From Mycobacterium sp. E3251 (lineage in GTDB: Bacteria > Actinomycetota > Actinomycetes > Mycobacteriales > Mycobacteriaceae), in NCBI RefSeq assembly GCF_001666835.1, contig NZ_LZJF01000204.1, positions 1-44,211 of the forward strand: a stretch of DNA of 44,211 nt, read 5' to 3'. Under the pieces are notes generated by a model. That model was not told the DNA's origin, did no database searches, and saw only the letters and a program-made list of their open reading frames with translations. Shown here piece after piece: positions 23,734 to 30,999 of this stretch. How positions within the stretch are numbered: the first letter of the stretch is position 1; each line of letters opens with the position of its first letter. Both the position numbers and the translations under genes were made by a program.

Positions 23734-24468
23734 GTGGCACAACCGATCAGCAGCGGACCCCGGGCCGATCGCGCCCGCCGGGTGGCCGACGTGTTGCGCC
23801 AGCAGATCCACGCCGACGCCTACCCCGACGGCTTGCCGGCCGAGCAACAGCTAGCGACCGAATTCCTGGTGTCGCGCAACACCATCCGCGAGGCGCTTGC
23901 CGTGCTCAAGCACGAGGGGCTGATCGACCGCGGACCCAAGGTCGGCACGCACGTCGCCCAGCGCAAATACGAGCACGGCCTGGACACGCTGCTCGGCCTG
24001 AAGGAAACGTTCAAGAACCTCGGCGAGGTGCGCAACGAGGTTCGCGCCGCGATGCCCGTCACCGCGCCGCCGTCGGTGGCCCGCCGGTTGCGGCTGCAAC
24101 CGGGCGAGCAGGCGGTGTTCATCGAGCGATTGCGCTACCTCGGCGACCTGCCGCTCAGCCTGGACCTGACCTATCTGACACCGGATATCGGGGCCCGGGT
24201 GCTGGGCCATCCGCTCGAGACCAACGACTTGTTCGCGCTCATCGAAGAGGTCAGCGGTCAGCGGCTTGGTTCTGCGGCCCTGGCGCTGGAGGCCATCCCG
24301 GCCGACGCGCACTCCGCGGCCACCCTGCAGGTGCCCGACGGCGCGGCGCTGCTCATGTTGGAGCGGGTCACCAGTCTCGCCGACGGAACCCCCGTCGATT
24401 TGGAGTACATCCGGATGCGTGGCGATCGAATCACCATGCGAGGCAGCCTGATAAGGAGCGACACATGA
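23734..24468 (+). CDS. GntR-family transcriptional regulator, HutC/UTRA type
   Basis: A 244-residue regulator. The N-terminal winged helix-turn-helix (about 8-75) contains LPAEQQLATEFLVSRNTIRE and ALAVLKHEGLIDRGPKVGTHV, both classic GntR. The C-terminal UTRA ligand domain (about 100-240) has VFIERLRYLGDLPLSLDLTYL and ends with LEYIRMRGDRITM. UTRA domains bind small effector molecules, often the substrate or intermediate of the controlled pathway. Being first in the operon (GTG start, then ATGA overlap with the ferredoxin), it is expected to be autoregulatory. Confidence 0.93.
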   Translation: MAQPISSGPRADRARRVADVLRQQIHADAYPDGLPAEQQLATEFLVSRNTIREALAVLKHEGLIDRGPKVGTHVAQRKYEHGLDTLLGLKETFKNLGEVRNEVRAAMPVTAPPSVARRLRLQPGEQAVFIERLRYLGDLPLSLDLTYLTPDIGARVLGHPLETNDLFALIEEVSGQRLGSAALALEAIPADAHSAATLQVPDGAALLMLERVTSLADGTPVDLEYIRMRGDRITMRGSLIRSDT

Positions 24469-24695
24469 CGTTGATCCACAACACCCGGGCCGACGTGCCG
24501 GTGACGATCGACGAGTCGTTGTGTATCGATGGCTGCACCCTGTGCGTCGAGGTCTGCCCGCTGGACGCGCTGGCCATCAACCCCGACACCGGCAAGGCGT
24601 ACATGCATGTCGACGAGTGCTGGTACTGCGGACCCTGCGCGGCTCGCTGTCCGACCGGCGCCGTCACGGTCAACATGCCCTATCTGCTCCGCTGA
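24465..24695 (+). CDS. 2[4Fe-4S] ferredoxin, AprB-like electron partner
   Basis: A 76-residue ferredoxin with eight cysteines. Cluster 1 uses C20, C24, C27 and C31 (CIDGCTLCVEVCP, with an unusual x3 first spacing). Cluster 2 uses C52, C55, C58 and C62 (CWYCGPCAARCPTGAV). The second motif and the DECW lead-in closely resemble the beta subunit of dissimilatory APS reductase (AprB), in which a Trp follows the first Cys. It overlaps the GntR gene by 4 nt and is followed after 15 nt by the importer genes. With the AprA-like flavoprotein in the same operon, the two probably form one oxidoreductase. Confidence 0.9.
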   Translation: MTLIHNTRADVPVTIDESLCIDGCTLCVEVCPLDALAINPDTGKAYMHVDECWYCGPCAARCPTGAVTVNMPYLLR

Positions 24696-24710
24696 ACCCG
24701 AAGAATCCCC

Positions 24711-26099
24711 ATGAAAAAGCAAGCCGTCCGGCTGCTTTCGGTGGCGCTCACGATCGCCGTGTCCGCCACCGGATGCTCGCTGGAATCCTTCTCGCAATCC
24801 TCCGGTGTGGTCGACGTCGTGGTGGGATACCAATCCAAGACCATCAACACCGTCACCGCCGGCACGCTGCTACGCGCGCAGGGTTACCTCGAGCACCGGC
24901 TGAACGACATCACCACCCGAACGGGGACCAGATACGCGGTCCGCTGGCAGGATTACGACACCGGCGCCCCGATCACCGCCCAGATGCTCGCCGAGAAGAT
25001 CGACATCGGCTCGATGGGCGATTATCCGATGCTGATCAACGGCTCCAAGACGCAGGCCAACCCCCTGGCCCGCACCGAGATGGTGTCGGTCACCGGCTAC
25101 AACCCCAAGGGCGCACTGAACATGGTTGTGGTGCAGCCTGATTCGCCCGCGACGGGCCTGGCGGACCTGGCTGGCAGCAAGGTCTCGGCTAGCGTGGGAT
25201 CCGCGGGCCACGGGACGTTGGTCCGCGCGCTGGGCAGGGCCGGCATCACCGGCGTCGAAGTGCTCAACCAGCAGCCGCAGGTCGGCGCATCCGCGCTGGA
25301 ATCCGGTCAGGTGAAGGGGCTTTCGCAGTTCGTCGCGTGGCCCGGGCTGCTGGTCTACCAGGGCAAGGCGCGGCTGCTCTACGACGGGGCCGAGCTGAAC
25401 CTGCCCACCCTGCACGGTGTGGTGGTGCGGCGCTCGTACGCGTCGGCGCACCCGGAGGTGCTGGCGGCGTTCCTGCAGGCGCAATTGGATGCCACCGATT
25501 TCCTCAACGGCAAGCCGCTGGAGGCCGCGCGCATCGTCGCGCAGGCCAGCGGGTTGCCGCAGGAGGTGGTGTACCTCTACAACGGCCCCGGCGGGACGTC
25601 GTTCGACCCCACGCTCAAGCCTGCGCTCGTCGAGGCCTTGAAAAGCGATGTGCCCTACCTGAAGTCGATCGGCGACTTCGCCGACCTCGACGTCACCAAG
25701 TTCGCGGTGGACGATCCGCTGCGCGCGGTGTTCGCCGCCCGCGGGCTGGACTACGCCGCGGCCCGGACCCGAACCGCCAACCCGTCCGTCCTGTCCGGCG
25801 ACCCGGCGGTGGCCAGCGAGCTATGGCTGGACGGGGCCGACACGACGCAAACGGTCGCCAACCCCACCGGCTTGCTGCGCGCGGTCGCCGACGCCACCGC
25901 CCGCGGGGGCAAGGTCCGGGCGGCCTACGTTCCCGACGCCGAACTGGGCACCCGGTGGTTCGCGGACAAGGCGGTCTGGGTCAAGGACGGTCCGAACTAC
26001 CTGCCGTTCGGCACCCAGACCGGGGCGCAGCGTTATCTGGCGGGGCACCCCGGCGGCACCGTCATGAATTACCAACAGGCATTGGGAGGTTCGGTATGA
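24711..26099 (+). CDS. ABC importer substrate-binding lipoprotein with a NosL-like C-terminal domain
   Basis: A 462-residue lipoprotein: signal peptide with lipobox-like SATGC, modified Cys C22. Residues about 35-340 form a periplasmic-binding fold of the sulfonate/nitrate/taurine (SsuA/TauA/NrtA) class, with IDIGSMGDYPMLING near the ligand site. After a linker, about 385-460 look like a NosL domain. The clues are AAYVPDAEL, then a Trp-rich AVWVKDG, PFGTQTGAQRYLAGHPGG and VMNYQQAL. NosL proteins bind Cu(I), but the canonical CGM motif is absent here. It overlaps the permease gene by 4 nt. Substrate unknown. Confidence 0.85.
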   Translation: MKKQAVRLLSVALTIAVSATGCSLESFSQSSGVVDVVVGYQSKTINTVTAGTLLRAQGYLEHRLNDITTRTGTRYAVRWQDYDTGAPITAQMLAEKIDIGSMGDYPMLINGSKTQANPLARTEMVSVTGYNPKGALNMVVVQPDSPATGLADLAGSKVSASVGSAGHGTLVRALGRAGITGVEVLNQQPQVGASALESGQVKGLSQFVAWPGLLVYQGKARLLYDGAELNLPTLHGVVVRRSYASAHPEVLAAFLQAQLDATDFLNGKPLEAARIVAQASGLPQEVVYLYNGPGGTSFDPTLKPALVEALKSDVPYLKSIGDFADLDVTKFAVDDPLRAVFAARGLDYAAARTRTANPSVLSGDPAVASELWLDGADTTQTVANPTGLLRAVADATARGGKVRAAYVPDAELGTRWFADKAVWVKDGPNYLPFGTQTGAQRYLAGHPGGTVMNYQQALGGSV

Positions 26100-26953
26100 C
26101 CGCAGAAGTGGTGGCGGACCAAGTCCTTGGCGTGATCTCGGCACCCACGCCCGCACGGCCGCGACGATCGTCCTCGCGGTGGCCATCGCGGCTGCTTCGG
26201 CTGGTGTCGGTCGCGGCCGCGATCGGATTGTGGCAGTTGCTCACCGCCGGCAAGGTGCGGCTGTTGCTGCGGTTCGACACGTTGCCGACGGTCACGCAGA
26301 TCGTGCACGCGCTGCAGCGCCGGCTCGGGGCGGGCGAGTACTGGCTTGACCTGGCGCAGTCGCTGATCCGCATCCTCACCGGCTTCGGCCTGGCCGCCGC
26401 GGTCGGCCTCGCCACCGGTGTGCTGCTGGGCCGTTCGCGGTTGTTCGCCGACCTGTTCGGTCCGCTGGCCGAGCTCGCCCGGCCCATCCCGGCGATCGCG
26501 ATGGTGCCGGTGGCGATCCTGCTGTTCCCCACCGACGAGGCGGGCATCGTGTTCATCACCTTCCTCGCCGCCTACTTCCCGATCATGGTCAGCACCCGGC
26601 ACGCGGTGCGGGCGCTGCCCACGCTTTGGGAGGAATCGGTGCGCACGCTGGGCGGCGGCCGGTGGGAGGTGCTCACCCAGGTGGTGCTGCCGGGCATCCT
26701 GCCCGGCGTGTTCGGGGGTCTGTCGGTCGGCATGGGGGTGGCCTGGATCTGTGTCATCTCCGCCGAGATGATCTCGGGCCGTCTCGGCGTCGGCTACCGC
26801 ACCTGGCAGGACTACACGGTGCTGGCCTACCCCCAGGTGTTCGTCGGCATCATCACCATCGGCGTGCTCGGGTTCGCCACGTCGGCGGCCGTCGAACTCG
26901 TGGGCCGGCGGGTGACCCGCTGGTTGCCCCGCGCACAGGAAGGGCAGCGATGA
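26096..26953 (+). CDS. ABC importer permease (SsuC/TauC/NrtB family)
   Basis: A 285-residue inner-membrane permease with six predicted helices. The BPD_transp_1 EAA-type loop is clear: EESVRTLGGGRWEVLTQVVL followed by PGILPGVFGG. The start is ATG 26096 with GGGAGG upstream, overlapping the binding-protein stop by 4 nt; the frame is open further upstream but overlaps the binding-protein coding sequence. It forms a homodimeric channel with the next gene product. The family imports sulfonates, taurine, nitrate, cyanate, bicarbonate or thiamine precursors; sequence alone does not choose. Confidence 0.94.
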   Translation: MTAEVVADQVLGVISAPTPARPRRSSSRWPSRLLRLVSVAAAIGLWQLLTAGKVRLLLRFDTLPTVTQIVHALQRRLGAGEYWLDLAQSLIRILTGFGLAAAVGLATGVLLGRSRLFADLFGPLAELARPIPAIAMVPVAILLFPTDEAGIVFITFLAAYFPIMVSTRHAVRALPTLWEESVRTLGGGRWEVLTQVVLPGILPGVFGGLSVGMGVAWICVISAEMISGRLGVGYRTWQDYTVLAYPQVFVGIITIGVLGFATSAAVELVGRRVTRWLPRAQEGQR

Positions 26954-27687
26954 AAGCCATCGGTTTGGAACTGGACGCGGTTCGGTTGTCCTACACCGGA
27001 ACCCCCGTGATCGACGGGCTGAGTCTGACGGTGCGGCCGGGGGAGATCCTGGTGCTGACCGGACCGTCGGGCTGCGGCAAGTCGACGCTGCTGCGTGCCC
27101 TGGCCGGGCTGCTGCGGCCCGACCAGGGCCGGGTGCTGGCCGACGGCGTCGAGGTCACCGCGACCTCCGGCGATCGCGGCATGGTGTTCCAGGACAATGC
27201 GCTGCTGCCGTGGCGGACGGTGCGGTCCAACATCGAGCTGGCACTGCGGCTGCGCGGTGAACCCCGCGCCACCCGGCGCGCGCAGGCCGAGCGCTGGATC
27301 GACGAGCTCGGGCTCGCGGGTTTCGGTCACTTCCTGCCCAAGAGCCTGTCCGGCGGGATGCGCCAACGGGTCCAGCTGGCCCGCGGACTGGCGGGCGCGC
27401 CGCGCGCGGTCATGATGGACGAGCCCTTCGGCGCCCTGGACACCCAGACCCGGGCCGCCATGCAGCGGTTGCTGGTCGACACCTGGCGCACCCATCCCAC
27501 GACGATCGTCTTCGTCACCCACGACGTCGACGAGGCGCTGGCACTGGGCGACCGGATCGTCGTGCTGGGCCGCGCCGGCGAGCCGCTGCGCGCGTCGATC
27601 GACGTGCCCGATCCCCGGAGCGACCGGCCCAGGGCCGATCTGCGCGCGGAAGTCATTGCGGGCCTTGGTGATTTGGTGGCGGCATGA
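26950..27687 (+). CDS. ABC importer ATP-binding protein (SsuB/TauB family)
   Basis: A 245-residue ATPase with Walker A GPSGCGKST at 38-46, Q-loop VFQDNALLPWRTV, signature LSGGMRQR, Walker B AVMMDEPFGALD, and H-loop VFVTHDVDEAL. The PWRTV after the Q-loop and the ALDTQTR D-loop are usual for the nitrate/sulfonate/taurine importer ATPases. It overlaps the permease and the flavoprotein by 4 nt each, so importer and oxidoreductase are translationally coupled. Confidence 0.95.
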   Translation: MKAIGLELDAVRLSYTGTPVIDGLSLTVRPGEILVLTGPSGCGKSTLLRALAGLLRPDQGRVLADGVEVTATSGDRGMVFQDNALLPWRTVRSNIELALRLRGEPRATRRAQAERWIDELGLAGFGHFLPKSLSGGMRQRVQLARGLAGAPRAVMMDEPFGALDTQTRAAMQRLLVDTWRTHPTTIVFVTHDVDEALALGDRIVVLGRAGEPLRASIDVPDPRSDRPRADLRAEVIAGLGDLVAA

Positions 27688-30371
27688 TGGATATCCCGGA
27701 CCCGGCCACACCCGTGCGCCTCGACTGTGACGTGCTGGTCATCGGCGGCGGCACCGCGGGCACCATGGCGGCGCTGTCGGCCGCCGAGCACGGCGCGCAG
27801 GTGCTGCTGCTGGAGAAGGCCCATGTGCGGCACTCCGGCGCGCTGGCGATGGGGATGGACGGCGTCAACAACGCCGTCATACCCGGCAAGGCCGAACCCG
27901 AGGACTACGTCGCCGAAATCACCCGCGCCAACGACGGAATCGTCAACCAGCGCACCATCTATCAGACCGCCAGCCGCGGTTTTGCGATGGTGCAGCGGCT
28001 GGAACGGTACGGGGTGAAGTTCGAGAAGGACGAACACGGCGAGTACGCCGTGCGCCGGGTGCACCGGTCGGGCTCCTACGTGCTGCCGATGCCGGAGGGC
28101 AAGGACGTCAAGAAGGCGCTGTACCGGGTGCTGCGGCAAAGGTCGATGCGGGAGCGGATCCGCATCGAGAACCGGCTGATGCCGGTGCGCGTGCTGACGT
28201 CCGGCGGCCGCGCCGTGGGCGCCGCCGCCTTGCACACCCGCACCGGCGAATTCGTCGCCGTCGGCGCCAAGGCGGTGATCCTGGCCACCGGGGCGTGCGG
28301 GCGGCTGGGCCTGCCGGCGTCCGGTTACCTCTACGGCACGTACGAAAACCCGACGAACGCCGGCGACGGGTATGCGATGGCCTACCACGCGGGCGCGGAA
28401 CTGTCGGGAATCGAGTGCTTTCAAGTCAATCCGCTGATCAAGGACTACAACGGCCCGGCGTGCGCCTACGTGGCCAACCCGTTCGGGGGCTACCAGGTCA
28501 ACGCGCACGGCGAACGGTTCGTGGACTCCGACTACTGGTCGGGCCAGATGATGTCCGAGGTGAAAAGCGAGATCGACTCGGCCCGCGGACCCATCTACCT
28601 CAAGGTCTCCCACCTGCCCGACGAGACGCTGACCGCGCTGGAGAACATCCTGCACACCACCGAGCGGCCGACCCGCGGCACCTTCCACACCAACCGCGGG
28701 CACGACTACCGCACCCACGACATCGAGATGCACATCTCCGAAATCGGCTTGTGCAGCGGCCATTCGGCGTCGGGCGTGTGGGTCGACGAACACGCCCGCA
28801 CCACGGTGCCCGGGCTGTACGCGGCCGGGGACCTGGCCTGTGTACCGCACAACTACATGATCGGGGCGTTCGTCTTCGGCGATCTCGCCGGCACCGACGC
28901 CGCCTCCTCGAGCGCGGACATCGCCGCGCCGCAACAACTCCCGGAAGACCAGTTGCGCGCCGCCCACGAGCTGATCTACCGGCCGCTGCGGCATCCGGAC
29001 GGGCCACCGCAACCGCAGGTCGAATACAAGCTGCGGCGGTTCGTCAACGACTATGTGGCGCCGCCGAAGACGGCGGCAAAGCTGTCCATCGCCGTGCGCA
29101 CCTTCGACCGAATGCGCGCGGAGATCGCCGAGATGGGGGCGAGGAACCCGCACGAGCTGATGCGCGCCGTCGAGGTGTCCTTCATCCGGGACTGCGCCGA
29201 GATGGCCGCGCGCTCCTCGCTCACCCGCACCGAATCGCGTTGGGGCCTCTACCACGATCGCGCCGACCTGCCGGTCCGGGACGACAGCGAGTGGGGCTAT
29301 CACCTCAACCTTCGCAAAGACGGCGACGGCGCGATGGTGTTCCTCAAGCGGCCGGTGGCCCCCTATTTCGTGCCGGTGCCGGAGCTGGACGGCCTGCCGC
29401 CCGCCGACCAGACGGTGCAGGAGGTGGAGCAGCCGCCGCTGGTCGGTGGCCAGGCCCCGGCCACCAACCGGTCCCGAATCGACGTCGCCCCAGCGGGTTT
29501 CGAGCCGCCCTCGCCGCGCATCGCGGAGGTCCTCGCCCTCGAGGAGCCGACGATCGCCACGCTGCGGCCGTACCTGGCCGACCGGGATCCGGCGGTGCGC
29601 CGCACGGCCGTGGTCACGCTCACCGAGCACACCCCCGACGGGTACGCGCCCGCGCTGATCGCGGCGCTGGACGACGCGGATGCCGCAGTGCGGCGCACCG
29701 GCGCCGGCGGGATCCGCGAACTGGTCGAGGTGTTGCCCGAGCCGGGCGAGGTCCGGCCGGGGTTGAACTCCGGCGACATGGTGGTGCGAGCGGCCGCCCT
29801 CTACGTGCTGGCCGCGCGGCGGGTCGGCGACGCCGAGCACTACCGCCGCGCGGTGAGCGATCCCGACCACCGGGTGCGCATCGAGGCGGTGCGGGCGCTG
29901 GTGTCCGTCGACGACGTGGCCGGGGTGGTCGCCGCGACCCGCGACGAGAGCCGGGAGGTCCGGATCGCGGCGGCCGCCGGTCTGGCGACCCTGCGCGGCG
30001 GTGGCGAGGCGGTCAGCGCGCTGATCGCCGACCCGGACCCGTTGGTGCGCGCGGCCGCGCTGGCCGCACTGGGCGAAATAGGCTGCGGCGCCGACGATTT
30101 CCCCGCCGTGGCGACGGCCTTAAGCGCACCGGCCTGGCAGGTGCGGGAGGGCGCCGCGCGCGCCCTGGCGGGCGCGCCGGCCGACGTTGCGGTCCCGGCG
30201 CTGGCCGAGGCGCTCGCCGACGCCCACCTGGACGTGCGCAAGGCGGCCGTGCTGAGCCTGACCCGCTGGGCGGGCGAACCGGCCGCGCGGGACGCGCTCG
30301 GGGTCGCGCTCAAGGACAGCGACGCCGACGTGCGGGCCTACGCGCGCCGGGCGCTGGACGAAGCCGGGTAG
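27684..30371 (+). CDS. AprA/fumarate-reductase-like flavoprotein with C-terminal HEAT repeats
   Basis: An 895-residue cytoplasmic protein. Residues about 14-575 form an FAD-dependent fumarate reductase/APS reductase-type subunit. Dinucleotide-binding GGGTAGTMAA is near 21-30, then LLLEKAHVRHSGALAMGMDG, which is closer to AprA (R-x-SGA-x-A-x-G) than to the HT-x-x-AxGG of SdhA/FrdA. ATGACGRLG follows, and the FAD-closing VPGLYAAGDLA occurs near 376-386. A candidate active-site His lies in CSGHSASG. From about 625 to the end are nine HEAT/PBS-lyase-type repeats, each with a D-x-x-VR-x-A core. No signal peptide is present. It partners the operon ferredoxin. Reaction unknown; reduction or oxidation of the imported compound is inferred. 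Confidence 0.88.
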   Translation: MMDIPDPATPVRLDCDVLVIGGGTAGTMAALSAAEHGAQVLLLEKAHVRHSGALAMGMDGVNNAVIPGKAEPEDYVAEITRANDGIVNQRTIYQTASRGFAMVQRLERYGVKFEKDEHGEYAVRRVHRSGSYVLPMPEGKDVKKALYRVLRQRSMRERIRIENRLMPVRVLTSGGRAVGAAALHTRTGEFVAVGAKAVILATGACGRLGLPASGYLYGTYENPTNAGDGYAMAYHAGAELSGIECFQVNPLIKDYNGPACAYVANPFGGYQVNAHGERFVDSDYWSGQMMSEVKSEIDSARGPIYLKVSHLPDETLTALENILHTTERPTRGTFHTNRGHDYRTHDIEMHISEIGLCSGHSASGVWVDEHARTTVPGLYAAGDLACVPHNYMIGAFVFGDLAGTDAASSSADIAAPQQLPEDQLRAAHELIYRPLRHPDGPPQPQVEYKLRRFVNDYVAPPKTAAKLSIAVRTFDRMRAEIAEMGARNPHELMRAVEVSFIRDCAEMAARSSLTRTESRWGLYHDRADLPVRDDSEWGYHLNLRKDGDGAMVFLKRPVAPYFVPVPELDGLPPADQTVQEVEQPPLVGGQAPATNRSRIDVAPAGFEPPSPRIAEVLALEEPTIATLRPYLADRDPAVRRTAVVTLTEHTPDGYAPALIAALDDADAAVRRTGAGGIRELVEVLPEPGEVRPGLNSGDMVVRAAALYVLAARRVGDAEHYRRAVSDPDHRVRIEAVRALVSVDDVAGVVAATRDESREVRIAAAAGLATLRGGGEAVSALIADPDPLVRAAALAALGEIGCGADDFPAVATALSAPAWQVREGAARALAGAPADVAVPALAEALADAHLDVRKAAVLSLTRWAGEPAARDALGVALKDSDADVRAYARRALDEAG

Positions 30372-30377
30372 CCGATC

Positions 30378-30406
30378 GAGTGTGCGCTCACGGCTTTGAG
30401 TGTGCG
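30378..30406. repeat. Direct GAGTGTGCG repeat after the flavoprotein gene
   Basis: GAGTGTGCG occurs at 30378-30386 and 30398-30406, 20 bp apart. It is similar in composition to the GTGCGGC/ACACTC repeats at 1936-1996 and lies in another convergent gap, as though both belong to one dispersed intergenic family. Confidence 0.45.
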
Positions 30407-30410
30407 TTCG

Positions 30411-30439
30411 GGGCGGCGACACGCCGGTGACTCCCGCCC
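30411..30439. terminator. Possible stem-loop between convergent genes
   Basis: GGGCGG (30411-30416) can pair with CCGCCC (30434-30439) around a loop that itself holds CAC-GCCG-GTG. It lies between the flavoprotein stop and the GNAT stop. There is no T-tract. Confidence 0.35.
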
Positions 30440-30455
30440 TGGACGCACAGTCTGC

Positions 30456-30995
30456 TCAGCGCAGAATCCTGGCGTAGAGCAGGCTGTCCTGCGGCTCGGG
30501 CCCCAGGTTGGGGTAGACGGCGTGGCGGGCCAGTCGCCCCTCCAACACGAAACCGGCGCGCTCGAGCAGCCGCGCCGAACGCTCGTTCTCGACATTGCAG
30601 GTGGCCCACACCCGATACACCGCCCGGTCGCTGTCGAGCGCGGTCAACAGCATGTCGATCACCTCGGCCATCACGCCCTTGCCCCACCACCGTCGGCCCA
30701 GGCAATACCCGATCTCGACCGAGTGCGGCACCGGGCGCCGGCAGCTGGCCAGCCCGACGACCTCACCGCTGTGCCGCAACTCGATCGCCCAGGTACGGTC
30801 GTCGGCCGTTGCGTTGAGCTTCTCGGTGATCACCCGCCGCGTCGCCGCCACGTCGGGATGCGGGGCCCACATCAGGTACTTGGTGACCTCGGGATCGCGG
30901 GCCACCCGCTGGAACAGTGCCCCGGCGTCGTCGAGCACGGGCCGGCGCAGCACCAGCCGGGGCCCGGTGATGCGATCGGGTGGGTAATCGGCCAC
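30456..30995 (-). CDS. GNAT-family N-acetyltransferase (RimJ/RimL-like)
   Basis: A 179-residue acetyltransferase of the RimJ/RimL type, which acetylates protein N-termini or small amines. Visible are the N-terminal TGPRLVLRRPVLDDA strand-helix and the acetyl-CoA region with EIGYCLGRRWWGKGVMAEVI (motif A). VWATCNVENERSARLLERAG, the usual NxxS motif, and GFVLEGRL follow. The GTG start at 30995 is four bases from the stop of the upstream hydrolase gene on the same strand, so they are probably cotranscribed. The substrate cannot be predicted. Confidence 0.9.
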   Translation of the reverse strand: MADYPPDRITGPRLVLRRPVLDDAGALFQRVARDPEVTKYLMWAPHPDVAATRRVITEKLNATADDRTWAIELRHSGEVVGLASCRRPVPHSVEIGYCLGRRWWGKGVMAEVIDMLLTALDSDRAVYRVWATCNVENERSARLLERAGFVLEGRLARHAVYPNLGPEPQDSLLYARILR

Positions 30996-30999
30996 GGGG

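Noticed and set aside
27327..29870. 847-aa reverse-strand open frame under the flavoprotein gene
   Set aside because: The forward strand encodes continuous FAD-domain and HEAT motifs. The antisense translation has no recognisable domain.
24465..30371. Reading the ferredoxin plus flavoprotein as a succinate dehydrogenase/fumarate reductase of central metabolism
   Set aside because: No membrane anchor subunit or FrdB/SdhB-type three-cluster subunit is present, the motif after the FAD site is AprA-like, and the genes are fused into an importer operon.
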